Below are positions 46,930 through 59,129 of a stretch of 64,000 nt of DNA, in pieces (positions within the stretch are counted from its first letter, which is position 1; each line of letters begins with the position of its first letter). The notes beneath the pieces were generated by a model that saw nothing but the letters and a program-made list of their open reading frames with translations, had not been told where the DNA came from and did not search any database. Source of the stretch: Eonycteris spelaea (lineage: Eukaryota; Chordata; Mammalia; Chiroptera; Pteropodidae); contig PUFA01000116.1 of NCBI GenBank assembly GCA_003508835.1, forward strand, positions 2,232,001 through 2,296,000, in the 5' to 3' direction. A program made the position numbers and the translations under genes.

Positions 46930-47975
46930 GAGCCCTGATGCTCACGCTTCGTGACCTCTGGGAGGACGCGCCCATCTGTCTTCAGCCTCCACCTCTCCCA
47001 CGCTCTAGGTCTGATTTGCTGCCTGTTTGCAGAGCCCTCTTCTTGAATGTCTTTCATATTTTAAATCATTTGGCCTCAGAGCCCCGCTATTCTTTCTTCC
47101 ACCCCTGACCCGCCCTGTGTCTCCTCCTTGGTTCTCTGTCTCTGGTAGTGGCAGCACTAACCACCTGGTCACTTAAGTTAAATGCTGCAGGTATTTTTTA
47201 TTCTGCCCTCTTTTTTGCCTCCATATCCATGTGTTCATTAAATCCTACCAAATTTAGCCTTGAATTAGCTTTCATGGGACTGCTACAATGGCCTCTTAGC
47301 CAGTCCCCTTGCCTCGGCTCTCTCCTCTAATTCATCCTCACACAGCCATGGAGTTACCTTTCTAAAATACGGTAATGACTTCCTCCAGAAGCAAGATAGC
47401 TTGGGCTCTGGAGCTACATGACATAGGTGTAAGTCTCGACTCCACTGATTACTAGCTGTTTGACCTTGCAAAAGTTATTTCATCGTGTATGCCTCAATCT
47501 CTTCACCCGAAAAATGGAAAAGGTATACATTTTACAGGATGGTTTTAAGAAAAAAGTTAGAGCCTGTCATAGTGTTGGATGCCTGAAACATAGTAAGCAT
47601 TTAATATATTACTGTCATTATTTATAACTCTCCTCTCAAAACCCTTCAATGGATTCACATTCCATCAGAAGACATTCAGTAATAACCCTCACAGCACGAC
47701 CTCTGTCTCCCCTCCCAGTTTCCATCCCCAGACCTTATGCTGCAGCCACATTTGACAGCCAGGCTGATCTCCCTGGAAGTTTGGGGACTCCTGGTTGTGT
47801 CCTTTGTTGGGAATGTCCCCTTTCCTTTTCCTCTCCTTGAAGAAATCTGAATCATGTTCTAGGTCCCTGATCCCATTCATCTTCTCTATGAAGTTTCTCC
47901 AGCCTCTTCTTTCCCTTCTCTGTGTCCTCATGTTTTTGCATAAACATTGGCCAAAAGCCCTTTGCAACATTCCCT
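46930..47975 (+). repeat. L2 LINE copy interrupted by a MIR
   Basis: Left part to about 47393 (CTGCTACAATGGCCTCTTAG, CTCTAATTCATCCTCACAC, CTTTCTAAAATACGGTAATG) and right part from about 47637 (CAAAACCCTTCAATGGATTC, CCTTATGCTGCAGCCACATT, GAAATCTGAATCATGTTCTA). The two read as one L2 with a MIR between. Confidence 0.7.
47395..47635 (+). repeat. MIR SINE inside L2
   Basis: Near full-length MIR: AAGATAGCTTGGGCTCTGGA, TTACTAGCTGTTTGACCTTG, CGAAAAATGGAAAAGG and CATAGTAAGCATTTAATATA. Confidence 0.85.
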
Positions 47976-47999
47976 CTTACCCTGAACTTTCTTTTTCAA

Positions 48000-49425
48000 T
48001 TGCCAAAAATGGGGTTCAAGTTTTCGAGCAACTATTCTTGTATGTAATATATATAAACTATATCTTGTATTATTCCAAGTTTTTATTGGCATAAATTGGA
48101 AAGAACATTCCAGTCATGAATGATGAAGTGTGTTTTCCAGGTCATGCTACATTTGTGCCAGGAGAAATTTTATAGCCTATCAACACCGCTTCTTTCTATG
48201 ATATGTTTGAAAGAACAGCTATAGTATTAAGACAATGTGAACAGAGAATTTAAAAAATAACAGTGACTGCCAAGCTAGGTTTTCTTGGCCTGTAAGGTTT
48301 TTGACTCAACATTCACTTTGGGGATGAGGGGGAAACAATGGAAGCTAAAGGAGCCTTCAAGCCTGGAGTTCTCAATGAATAGATAATGACCAAAAAATAT
48401 ATTTACCACTACCATTTTATGGGGGAAATTACATTTCTCTCCTCCCATTATTATTTTTTCTGTGGAACGGCATGTGAAGGAAGCTCTTTTGGATTTGCTT
48501 AAGTTTTCTGACCACCTTTTAAGAACGCGTCTTTAATTTCGACTTCGAATCTGGAGAGAGCTCCTGGCCAGTTTTGCTGGAAGAATCCGAACTCTCCTTG
48601 TACACTGAGAGCTGCGTTTCATGTTTGCTGATAATGAACCAGAAGCTTAAGTCAATGCCATCAGCCACTGCTTCATCTGAGCAGTAACAAGGTGTTAGTA
48701 CTGTTTGCCTTTCCTACTGATGCCATTAGCATACAAGTGTGCTTCTGGGAGGGTAGGCGGGTAGTCCGGGAGGGAGAAGAAGGTGATGAGAACAATTACA
48801 AACACCCCTGAATGACCTGGTCAGGGAGCAAGGGAACTAAGACGGGGGAAACCGGCAACTAAATATCCAACTTTCCTCCCATTTGGGGAGCCAGGCCATC
48901 TTTCCTACTTTTCCATCAATGACATTTTCTTGTATTTCTCCCTACCACCTTCCTTCCAGAACTCTAAACTTTTACTAAACATTCAGAACTAGGTAAATAT
49001 CTAGCAATCCAGTCCCCCCTAGTTGCTGAAAGGCTGACATTTCCTAATTGAACTGCCTTTAAATTAGGACACACCACGTGGACGGTACAAAAGGATTTAT
49101 GTTCTGAACTACCAGCAAGACCACCTGGGAGAAACTGGCAAAGGAATAATATTTACTTTCAACCACAGACACTTATGTTTTCCTGACAGAATTCGGTGAG
49201 CAGATGCGAAGAGTGGATGTAAAACTCTAATGGTCAAAATCAAGTGATTAAAAAAAAAAAAATCCCAGGGCATCCACAGGTTTCGAAAACTACAAGAAAG
49301 CATTTACTGTGATGTGTTCTTTGAGTAAGCACTTCATAAACCACTTGCTAGCTGACCTACTTTCTTTCCCCCTTGCAGCTAAAATGCTACACTGTAGCTC
49401 AGACATGGGGAGTAGCGGTGGCTCT
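48000..49425. other. Intergenic; nothing recognised
   Basis: Unique sequence without a supported gene or named repeat. An A-run lies at 49250-49262. Confidence 0.5.
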
Positions 49426-49429
49426 TACC

Positions 49430-49900
49430 TTGGGGTGAGGGTGGGGGTGGAGGTGGGAGACGACCAATCTCACCAGAACTGCTACAGGTGAGCTTTTTCA
49501 GCTCCGCTCGGGGTCTGAGAGAGACTGTGGGAAGAAGGAAGAGACTCCGGGGAAAACACAACCTCTGGCGTCCCAGCCTGTGCCTAAGACAGAGCGCGGA
49601 CAGGGAAAGCGCAGGGGACAGGCAGCTCGGCTCCGCCCTCCGGCTCCCGCTCAGGCAATGCCGACCGGCATCCGGTGTGATGGCCCCTGGCCAAAGGATC
49701 CCGTTCTTCTGGGTTCCCCGAGCTCACGCCTCCCGGGGTTCTCTGCACCTCCCACGTGTTTAACGTTCTAGCAGGAAGCTTCGTGGGAGCGGGGCTCTGT
49801 CGGCACTGCGCTCAGCTGCACAACTTGTCCTCGCCCCACCTTTCCAGGCTCCCGCCCCACTCCGCTCCTCCACACACGCCAGTCTGCACGGGGCTGCTCA
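49430..49900. promoter_or_regulatory. GC-rich patch upstream of CUL1, possible minor promoter or enhancer
   Basis: About 470 bp of GC-raised sequence with CpGs, roughly 9.2 kb upstream of the CUL1 island. It holds a G-quadruplex motif (49432-49457), ACCAATCT at 49463-49470 and, on the plus strand, CTACAG then GTGAGC (boundary 49487/49488), a good 5' splice-site match. Open frames on both strands lack recognisable domains. A non-coding first exon is conceivable but unproven. Confidence 0.35.
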
Positions 49901-49909
49901 CGCATAAAC

Positions 49910-50690
49910 ATTCTTGCACTCTCCTTCCTCCTAGCCTTTGCTAATTCTGCCTTGGATGCTCTTCTTAGTCGTGGGACCATCTGTTGCAATCCTACTTGTC
50001 TTTCAAATCCTAGTTCAGTTACCACCTCGTCAGACTGCCCAGATTCTCCTGGCTGAGATTAGTCACGTTCTTCTTTGTGTTCTTATACTGTTTTGCTTGG
50101 GCTTCTGCCATGGGCACGATTCTTTGTTGTTTGTATTGCTGCTGCACTCGACTCTACGCTACCTGCCTTTTTTATCCTCTTAATCTCGTCTTTCACAGGG
50201 CAGAGGCTTTGATTTTGATAATGTCCAATTTATTATTTTTTCCTCTTAATGCGTCACACTTTTGGTGTTGTCAAAGAACCCTCATTGAGTCCTAGGTACT
50301 TTTTTCTAAACATTTTCTAGTTTTATGCTTTACATTTAACGCTGGGATCCATTTTGAGTTAATTCTTGTATGAAGGTGTGAGGTTTAGGTCAAGGTTCTT
50401 TTTATTTATTTTTGCCTAAGCATATCCAAGTGCTCCAGCACCATTTATTGAAAAAGTGATCTTTCCTCCACTGAACTATTTTTTGTAACTGTCAAAAATT
50501 AGTTGCGCTCTTTGTGTTTTCATATTCCTGGGTTCTCTATGCTGTTCCGTGATCTACGTGCCTAGATTCAAGGCGCCTTGAGGGCCAGACATGTTCTTTT
50601 TTATAGTACCTTTGGTCTTGCAAATATAGCACTCTAACTCAGCACCTGGCACACATTAGACGTTCAATAAATTTTTGTTGAAAGAGTGAA
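49910..50690 (+). repeat. L2 LINE segments around an L1 insertion
   Basis: L2 text at 49910-50205 (CTTGGATGCTCTTCTTAGTC, CAAATCCTAGTTCAGTTACC) and again at 50570-50690 (CTCAGCACCTGGCACACATT, ACGTTCAATAAATTTTTGTT). Both contain a version of the L2 'gagggcaggga' block, so they may be two copies rather than one split copy. Confidence 0.6.
50206..50568 (-). repeat. L1 ORF2 fragment, antisense
   Basis: Reverse-L1 text: ATCCATTTTGAGTTAATTCT, CAAGTGCTCCAGCACCATTT, ATTGAAAAAGTGATCTTTCC and GTTCTCTATGCTGTTCCGTG. Lies between two L2 3' segments. Confidence 0.8.
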
Positions 50691-50739
50691 TAATATGTGC
50701 TTTACGAACGTCAGTTAAATTATTGCTGAATTAATTCTT

Positions 50740-51465
50740 AAAATTCTGAGCTGCGGTCCGTGGCGCTGCGGTCTCAGCCCAGCAAGAACCTTTCCGCAGG
50801 CCTCTTGGCGCAGAAACTAGAGTCCCTGCACGCTCCGAAGGCCTCCGGCCGATGCCAGCACCTGGACGCCCTCTGCACGTACCCACCCCTGCCCCTCCCC
50901 ATGCTACCTGCACACGCTGCCTGTGGTCTGGAGGGTCCCACATTCAGTGGCAGCTCCCTCTACAGCCCCCCACAACTTGTACCCTAACGCCTTCTGCCCC
51001 TCCATGCTGGCTCCCAGAGTCTCGGTCCATGCCCACAACACTGGGTGCTGACTGCCTGCTCCCCGCTCTCCCACCTGGTTGCCCAGCAGCTCCAGACCAG
51101 TGCCAGCCTGACTGAACCATGACCTTTGCTGCCCCGCAGGCTATACCACACCTTCTCCGATGAGACCTGAACCCCTTCCAGGTGTGCCCTTCCTTGGGCA
51201 CTGTCCCTTCCTCAGAGTTTCTTTTCATCTTGTAGTCTCCCATTCATATAGTTCTTTACATTCGGCTTCCCCAGTTAACCTACCGTGTGGCTTCTGTCTG
51301 TCTCCTGAGCAGACCCAGACTGCTGCACTCGGTCAGCCGCCAGCCTTGACTCTCAGGGTCCCTGTGACATGCAGTCCCCCTTCTTCACCTACGCAGAACT
51401 GAGAGCCGTGACTTTCATACTGATAGGAATTAAGTCAGCCTGTGACAGTGGAGAGACCCAGGCCT
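50740..51465. other. Intergenic GC-raised sequence; no gene recognised
   Basis: C-rich plus strand with moderate CpG. Several overlapping 70-100-codon frames on both strands without recognisable similarity. A possible degenerate MIR begins near 51470. Confidence 0.4.
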
Positions 51466-51569
51466 TGGGAAGAAAAAGCCTGGAGTTTAAGTTTGGCTGC
51501 TACTATTTATTGGTTGAGGGATATTCAAAGTGCCATGGGCCGTCTTGGTCACGCCACTTTATCCACCGC

Positions 51570-53070
51570 CGAAAAGGAGAATCACTGTGATGATGATACT
51601 TCACAGCTGTGATGTATCAACTAGGAGCAAATGGGAAACTGCACATGACATGTTCTGTTCACTATGATCCAAATAAGTAGTGATCATTTCCATTTTACCT
51701 TCTGTCAAACTATGGCATGAAAGGCTGCAACTCCTGCTGAGTAAATTTCAAACATAGGAACACTGGCGATTCCTTCTGGAATCACACGAGAGGCAATTAC
51801 CCTGGCCTAGCTCTGGGCCCAGGCATGTCTATCAAAAATGCCACCTCCCCCCAAAAACATCTCAAACAGATATAGATATATTTCCAGTCACAGCTAAACT
51901 AATGATCCTCGACTTTATTTTAAAGACAAGGAAAAGGAAGTTAAATATAATGGTAATATCACAGAAGAAAAACTGCTGTGTTCACATTATTTAATTGGGG
52001 TTGCCTGCTGTTTAGAAAGATGAAATAGTTAAGAATACACGCATTATGAAAGAAGTTCAAATTAAATGTGTTTTTAGCCAAAACATTTGAGTATAGAATA
52101 ATTACTGGAAGAAAAACATTATGTGAAATCAGATCTCAGCAAGTAATTTTTAGAACCTGGAGACTGAAATAAATATCAAAGAAGAATGCAAAATAAATAA
52201 ATAAATAAATAAATAAAATTGTTACAGAAGTATTTCTCAAGAATTTCTGGGTTTCTGAGACAAATTTAAAGTTCTCAATACTTATATTTTATATACACGC
52301 CTAATAGGCAGAAAGTTCAGGATGCTAATGAATAATGTAAAAAGAACACTATACAGCAACTATAATATGATATTTAGTATGCTAGGATGTTTTTCATAAA
52401 TCATTCTAAAAGGTATATGAAAATTTTTTCAATAGGATTATCTGAAAATAGCACTTTGCTAGGGGAGGAATTTTCTAAATATGTCAATTTTTCATTCTGA
52501 CTAGTATTCTTAAAGGAAATAAGGGAAAGAGTTTTGCTTATTTGTCTAATTTTTTTTTTGTCTAATTTTGAAGTCGGCAATGATATGGGTTCTACCAGCT
52601 GTCATCCTTTAAAACACATTCTTTGCATAGGCAAAACTGTAAAATATTTTATGTGTCGCATGCCACTTCTGTCCACCCAAGGAGATCTCAACCTCTAAAC
52701 TGTAGCAGTCCTCAGAGCTAATGTTCTTTACGGCAGCCTTAATACATGTCCACAAGAGTGTTTACACTTTTCCTTTAAGGGGCAGAGCCAAACTCTTCAT
52801 TCACCTCTTGTATTACTTGCTCCCAGGGGATTGAGGGGCCACGCTGTGAGGAGACATCTGCCTGCCTGCAAGATGCTGCAGCCTCCCGCCGATAGCTGTG
52901 TGATTGCGCCAGCTCAGAAGTGCACCCTCCAGCCCCAGTCAGGCCTGCAGATGACAGCCCCAGTTGACCGCTGGGCTGAAACCACGCACAGGAGAGACCC
53001 TGAGCAAGAACCACTCAGCTGAGCCATTCCCAAATTCCTGACCCACAGAAAACACGAGAACATTCTTTCT
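51570..53070. other. Intergenic; simple repeat, nothing else recognised
   Basis: AT-rich unique DNA with an (AAAT)n run at 52191-52218 and a near-duplicate TGTCTAATTTT pair at 52543 and 52559. No gene supported. Confidence 0.5.
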
Positions 53071-53075
53071 ATGGT

Positions 53076-54030
53076 TTGAGGTTAGGGCCAAGGTTTACTT
53101 TTATTCCTCATGTATATAAAACTTTGTAAGTGCCATTTGTTGAACATTTCTCCTTTCCTCATTGCATTACCTTGGGACCTTTGTCAAAAATCAGCTGGTC
53201 ATGGGATTTATCCCAGGAACTCCGGAATGATTCAACATATAAGTATCAATCAATGTAACACACCAATTTAATAGAATGAAGGGGAAAAACACACGATCAT
53301 CTCATTTACGTCATCTACACATGCTTTAGAAAAGGCACTTGACAGAAGTCAATACCCTTTCATGATAAGAACACCCAATAATAGAAACGGAAACAGACAG
53401 GAACTTCCTCCACATGATAACGGCCAAATCTAAAAAGTCCACAGCTAACTTCATACTCAGTGGTGAAAGACTGAAAGCTTTTCTCCCAGGATCAGGAATA
53501 AGAAAATGATGCTCACTCTCTCCACTTCTATTCAACATGGCACTGGAAGTTCTAGTCAGAGCAATCAGGCAAGAAAAAGAAATAAAAGGCATCCAAATTG
53601 GAAAGTAAGAATAAAACTATCTTCATACAAAGGTGACATGGCCTTACATGTAGAAGCACTAAGGAATCCACAAAAAAACTTTTAAAGCTAATTAATGAAT
53701 TCAACAAAGTTTAAGGACATAAAATCAATACACAAAATACACAATAATCAGTTGCATTTCTATATACTGGCAGTGAACAATCCAAAAAGGAAATTAAGAA
53801 AACAATTCCATTTATAATAGCATGTTTATCCTTATGCCGGTACAACCTGAATTAATTATTGTTCCTTTACAGGGAGACTTGCAATTAGGTACTGTAAGCC
53901 TTCTGACTTTGTTTTCTTTAAAAAAATCACTTTGAGTATTAGAGACTTTTGTATTTACTTACAAACTTTAGAGTCAGTTTGTTGATTACTGTAAGAAAGC
54001 CTGTTGGGATTTTGATAGGGATTTCTTCTC
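53076..54030 (-). repeat. L1 ORF2 fragment, antisense, interrupted by sense L1
   Basis: Outer parts 53076-53198 (GAGGTTAGGGCCAAGGTTTA, GTGCCATTTGTTGAACATTT, TTTGTCAAAAATCAGCTG) and 53823-54030 (TTTATCCTTATGCCGGTACA, GTTGGGATTTTGATAGGG) are consecutive reverse-L1 text with only a short loss between them. Confidence 0.75.
53199..53822 (+). repeat. L1 reverse-transcriptase region, sense, within antisense L1
   Basis: L1 ORF2 RT-domain text in order: GGGATTTATCCCAGGAACTC, AATCAATGTAACACACCAAT, TCATCTCATTTACGTCATC, GCTAACTTCATACTCAGTGG, CTCCACTTCTATTCAACATG and TTGCATTTCTATATACTGGC. Many stops and frameshifts; inactive. Lacks a 3' end and poly-A, so a simple insertion is unlikely (see findings). 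Confidence 0.85.
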
Positions 54031-54099
54031 TCTACCACAATCACCACCCTAATAGGAGGCAGGATGAACAACAGTCTACTGACTGGTCCATCTGTCTTC

Positions 54100-54240
54100 A
54101 CTTTGGCCCTCCCCAACCGTTATTCACCCTGCAACTGGAGTTCTGTTTTCAAAACATGTATCTGATCATGTCGTCTCCTTCAAATGCATCTCATTATCTT
54201 TGGAATAAACACTAAACTCCTTACATGGCTTATGAACAAG
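54100..54240 (+). repeat. L2 LINE fragment
   Basis: ATGTATCTGATCATGTCGTC, CAAATGCATCTCATTATCTT and TAAACACTAAACTCCTTACA are L2 interior words. Confidence 0.65.
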
Positions 54241-54549
54241 GATCATATTCAAAATAGTCAAAATATTTAACAACCAATATTGCACAGGCACAAACCATCA
54301 GAACAGATGCCAACATCTTGGAGTCGCATTTAAAAATCTGCGCCCCTTGCCCCGTTGTGACAGATGTTAATTACTCCTGGGGTTGCTAGACCATGGGAAG
54401 TGCAGCCGAAGGGCCAGGCAGCTGGGTTGGTGGAGGGGGCAGGGGAACACCAGGGTAGCTCAGTGCCGCAGCTCTTTATCAACTGGTACAAAAGCATGTT
54501 ACCCCCCCAATAACAGCATGGCCACACTGTGCAGACTGGCTGACCATCA

Positions 54550-55015
54550 GAGCTGCTTCCAGTGCCTTCTCTGGTATGATACCTACTCGCTTTCTGGTCT
54601 TTATCTTCTGCCCTCACTGCTCTGGTCACGCCAGACTTCTCTGAGTCCCTTGAAAATGCCATGCTCTCACCATGGAGCCCCTAGACCTTCTGTTTCCTCT
54701 GTGACCATTTTCCGTCCTTCACTCAGCTAACTCCTACTCATCCTTCCCAGCTCCATTCTCACACGGATGCCTCAGGAAGCTGCCCGGTCAACCTAAAGAG
54801 GTGAAACTCCCTAGTGATAATCCCTCATAGCACCGTGTCCTTCTCCTTGCTTCCAATCATCATGGTTACAAATATATTTATGGGATGACTCAGTTAATCC
54901 TCTTACAAGCTCCAAGAGGGCAGGACTCAGGTCTCTTTTTGCTTATCGTTGGATCCACAGTGCCAAACCAGTGAGAGGCACATACTAGGTGGCCAGTAAA
55001 TATTTGTTGAATAAA
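54550..55015 (+). repeat. L2 LINE 3' end
   Basis: CAGCTAACTCCTACTCATCC, CTCCAAGAGGGCAGGACTCA and GCCAGTAAATATTTGTTGAA with ATAAATGAAC form the L2 3' terminus. One of the clearest L2 tails here. Confidence 0.85.
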
Positions 55016-55019
55016 TGAA

Positions 55020-55460
55020 CGAAAAACCAACTCAATATCTTTCCTCTCCAGCCCATTCTCTCTGAATTTCCCATTTTGGCTAATGGTATCATCTACCTGG
55101 TTGTCATAGCAAGAGACTTAGAAATTACTCCCGGTCCTTCCTTCTTCTTTATTTCACCATTAAGGTAGACATCAGATCCTGCTGGTTTTTACTTCCTAAA
55201 TTTGTTACTGCCTTTGCTCAGGTCACCATCATTTCCCTTCTGGACTACATACAGTAAACCTCTAGGAACCAGTCTCATTGTCTCCAGTTTTGCACCTACT
55301 TTGTCCATTCTTCATATTGCCCTTAGGATGAACCTTTGAATCTGACCAGGTCAGGGTCAAGTTCAAACTTCCTCATGATCTGGTTCCTGCCCACCTCCAA
55401 GGCCAGTTGTCTGTGACCATTCACTGTACATCTCTGTGCTCTCGTGTTCCTTCAGTGAAA
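55020..55460 (+). repeat. L2 LINE fragment, second copy
   Basis: Starts directly after the preceding L2 tail: AGGTCACCATCATTTCCCTT, GGACTACATACAGTAAACCT, TCCTCATGATCTGGTTCCTG. Tandem same-orientation L2 copies. Confidence 0.7.
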
Positions 55461-55866
55461 ACGAGCAACCCTAGATGCAGGACCCAGGTTTTATTCGTCT
55501 CTATTCTTAGACCACAGCATCATGCCTGCATGGAGAGGACGCACACACAACTGTTTGTGGTCTGGACTGGAAATGAATAAGGCTTATTTTCGTCCTAGTG
55601 TGCTATCTGTCACAGTGGCACAGTACAGTGAAGAATGTTCATGAGGATGGCTGCAAATCGTTAAGAAACGGATGAAATTATAATTACAAACTTAATAGAA
55701 CACATTTAACAAAGTATTCAAATGGGAATGATTATGATTTAAAAGTTTTGATTCTTAAAGGCATAATTGTTCCAGTTTTAGAAAGTCAGCCATGCAAAAT
55801 CACTTTCTACGTGTCCTTGGGATACTAGGAAAATTTGACTATGGTTCAGTCATGTTGTGCTTCCTT

Positions 55867-55960
<94 letters not shown>
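55867..55960 (+). repeat. (GA)n microsatellite
   Basis: 94 bp of GA, uninterrupted from 55877 to 55960 (42 units), with one C near the start. The 70-codon Arg-Glu and Leu-Ser frames on either strand are products of the repeat. Confidence 0.97.
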
Positions 55961-55963
<3 letters not shown>

Positions 55964-55969
55964 AGAGAA

Positions 55970-58900
55970 GATTGAGTAGCATTTGTGAGTTTGACATTCT
56001 TTCTTAAATTCCACATTTACACCATTTTTCTGTTCCTTCAAATTATTGTCATGTCAGAAACTTGCAAACTTCTAATTACTTGTTTTCATTTGCTGCTCTA
56101 AGAGATTGTGTCTGGAATTAAAATTAAATTTAGGTATAATTTTAAGTGAGTCTAGAGCAGCCTATAGACAAAAACGTATGGATTCAACATGAAATGGGAA
56201 GAAATGATGCCAGCAGGTACCATAACAGATGCAGCCTTAAAAAGGGACCAAATTTCCATCTGTTGAAGGCAGCTGGCCCGACAAGACTGAGAAATAGAAA
56301 TCAAAAAGAGAGGACTTCAGATATCTGGTATAAATCTAATTTAAACTAGGAAACTTCAACCGGAAGCTGAATGGCATTTTAAGAAGGGATTTTAGTGAGG
56401 ATGAGGAAGTGGCTGAGCAACGACTGTAGCCAGAAGGCTGAATAAGACACTATGATTTTAGCATTTGAGATTCGGTGACTTTTTCTATATGTAGTATGAA
56501 CAATTAAGATGATCAAATAATAACTGCCTTGATTTTCTACCAGAAAAATGACTTTGCCTCTAAAAGGTAAGTAAAATGGTGCCAATTGTTCCAGTACTGA
56601 TCTCCACATTACCTGGAAATTCCATTTCAAATTAACATCCCACCTCAGCCTCTGTCCTAAGAAATGGGTGCCCTCTCTCCAAAATAAGCTGGTGGCTCAT
56701 TGAGGTGATCTGATTTGAAGTTACCTTTGCATAATTCTGTGAATTTACCAAGTTTGGCCTGCTTTCACACTGCGGACAGTGGGCTTAAGGGACTGGCTGA
56801 AAGAGAACCATGAATTTTTATGTATAGTGAAATCGCATACATTGAACCCTATTAATACAAAATTTGGATTAGTAGGGACAGGGCTTCACTTGCATTTTAC
56901 CATTACATCATCTTTGTAAAAACACTGGAAAACCAAGTTAGTATTATTGATAAGATCGCAAAGTGAATAGATAATTTTCAGGCACCTTCGAAGATTTAGA
57001 AGCACCATTTACACTATTCTGGTTATCAAATCACTATTGACTTTTCCTAAAACAAATTCTTTTAGTGGATAGTACTTTGTTACCCTAGGTCTGGTTTTCA
57101 TATTAATACAGTTTTATTAAATACATTCTATATGTTTAGTACTATGCTCAGCATTATTGGGGCTAAAAAGTAAATATTACGGAGGCTACAATATGCATGG
57201 CAGGAGAAAGCTTTCTCCCACAAATATGTTTGTAACAGAATGAGAGAATACATAATCATAGCGCAAACTGCGCCACAGAGATCACTGCTCTCTGGGTTAG
57301 TGAGGACAGGCTTAGAGGATGTTTGTCATGTGGATGAAAATGTAACTTCAGTTGTTTAAAAAAAAATTACAATACAGACTTCCATCCCAAAGGGCTTTCC
57401 TGCATTTAATTTCAGTTATTAATATCAACTTTTACTAAGGATATAGGTCGGAGCAGTATACTATACTGAGAAGTTCTTTTTCTAGCTGACCCCTCTAAAC
57501 CCCCTCTCTATAACTGCTCAGGGTCTCAGGTGTGTCCCCTGGAGCTGTCCTGAACCGAACCACCAACACTTAGGGCTGAGGCTGTAGAAGGACTCAGGAA
57601 CTCTTGACAGGAGGAGGGGTCAACCAACACACACAGATCTTTGAGTCTCTCTTATTCTCCAAGATTTTCTCTAGGAATATGTTTCTGGCAAAATTTCATT
57701 TCGCATATCCTCAAGCTACGCGTTAAAGACAATATTCAACTTTCCCTGAAATCTGACCTCTCATAAGAAACACCTATTATTTTTGCCTTCTCAGCATCCA
57801 TTGTCCCTCATTCTGATAACAGAAACCTTCTCCTTGAGAAATTTGCCACTGGTGCGTTAGAGCTGGCTAACACTAACTCATAAGAGCTAACTGTTATAAT
57901 TTCTGAAGTTGACAGCCCACTGTCATACACAGTCATTATTTAACATTGAATTCTATTAGGATTAAATAAATTCTATTGAAAACAAAGGTAATGCTCACAA
58001 CTCATCACTTCCTAATTATTCTATTTTATTACCAATGGTCTTGAAATTACTGACATTTATTTTTATCTGTTATGGTAGAAATATTATGTAATAGGCCCTC
58101 CTGCAACTCTCTGTCCAACTCTGAGCTTAGGACCACATCAGTAGTTTGAAATCTTCCGTGGTGGGAGTATTTATACCATGGAAATTGGTGGACATTACAA
58201 ATGAGGCCTCCACCCCCTCACCCCAGAGCTAAATATTTACTAGCACACCAGTGGGTGCTCCCCACCACACCCAACCCAGTTCATGTGGCTTGGGTAGTCT
58301 GACCACATGCTCTAATCAGCAAGTTAGCAGGATACAGGTTAGTACCAACTGGTAGCCTCTCTGTTGTCACAGACAGACTGCCCAAGGAGGAGGCAACACA
58401 GAAGAAGGCAGGGCAGAAAGATGGATACAGAGCCTCAGTGACGCTATTCAACATCGACATCTAGCCTTGTCTGAAGCAATTACATCCTAGACTTTTCTGT
58501 TACAGGAATCCATCATTTCCCTCCTATTTTTGGCCTGGGCCAGTTTATACTGACTTCCTATCACTTTAAACTAAAGAGCAATTTTCTACAATAAAAATAA
58601 TTTTAAGAAAATCACTTTAGGGTTGTTACTGAGTACAAGAAGAGCCTAACTAAGCTATGTGCAGTGCTGGGTGGATGCTTGCAGTAAACGCAGGCTCACT
58701 CTAAGAGTCTGTGCTGGCAGGGCACACAATCACAATTCCTGCGCTAGCAAAATCCCTAAATTTTATAGACCTTTCTGATTGCCCTTGGATGGCTGATTCT
58801 TTAAGTGGTAAGCAGGAAGCTGACGTTACTGACCACTGTGCTTTGACCGCCAGTGTCTTAACTCTGTCCACGTGTCATAAGAGGAGGAGGCCCTCGTTCT

Positions 58901-58980
58901 TTGGGAAACATCTGTGGGGTATGAACATCCACTACACAAACCTAGTCCAGTTCAGTGTCCTTCTTCCCGGATTAGAAGTC
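55970..58980. other. Intergenic; nothing recognised
   Basis: Unique sequence. A possible antisense L2-class tail near 57110-57240 is too weak to call. Frames up to 119 codons (58711) have no recognisable domain. Confidence 0.45.
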
Positions 58981-58984
58981 AAGG

Positions 58985-59120
58985 GTTTGTTTTCTAATCC
59001 AGATTTTTCTGTGATTTTGGACAAAATGCCTCACTTTCAGGGCCTCAGTTTCCTTTTCTACAGAGAGTAAGTTGAGATTAAGTGATTTTAATAGTTCTCT
59101 TCTGTTCTCCTAAATGCTAT
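58985..59120 (+). repeat. MIR/MIR3-like SINE fragment
   Basis: GTGATTTTGGACAAAATGCC, CTCAGTTTCCTTTTCTACAG and AATGCTATGATTCTAC are the MIR-type core and tail. Confidence 0.6.
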
Positions 59121-59129
59121 GATTCTACT

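Noticed and set aside
55792..56041. Arg-Glu and Leu-Ser repeat proteins
   Set aside because: Direct translations of the GA microsatellite.
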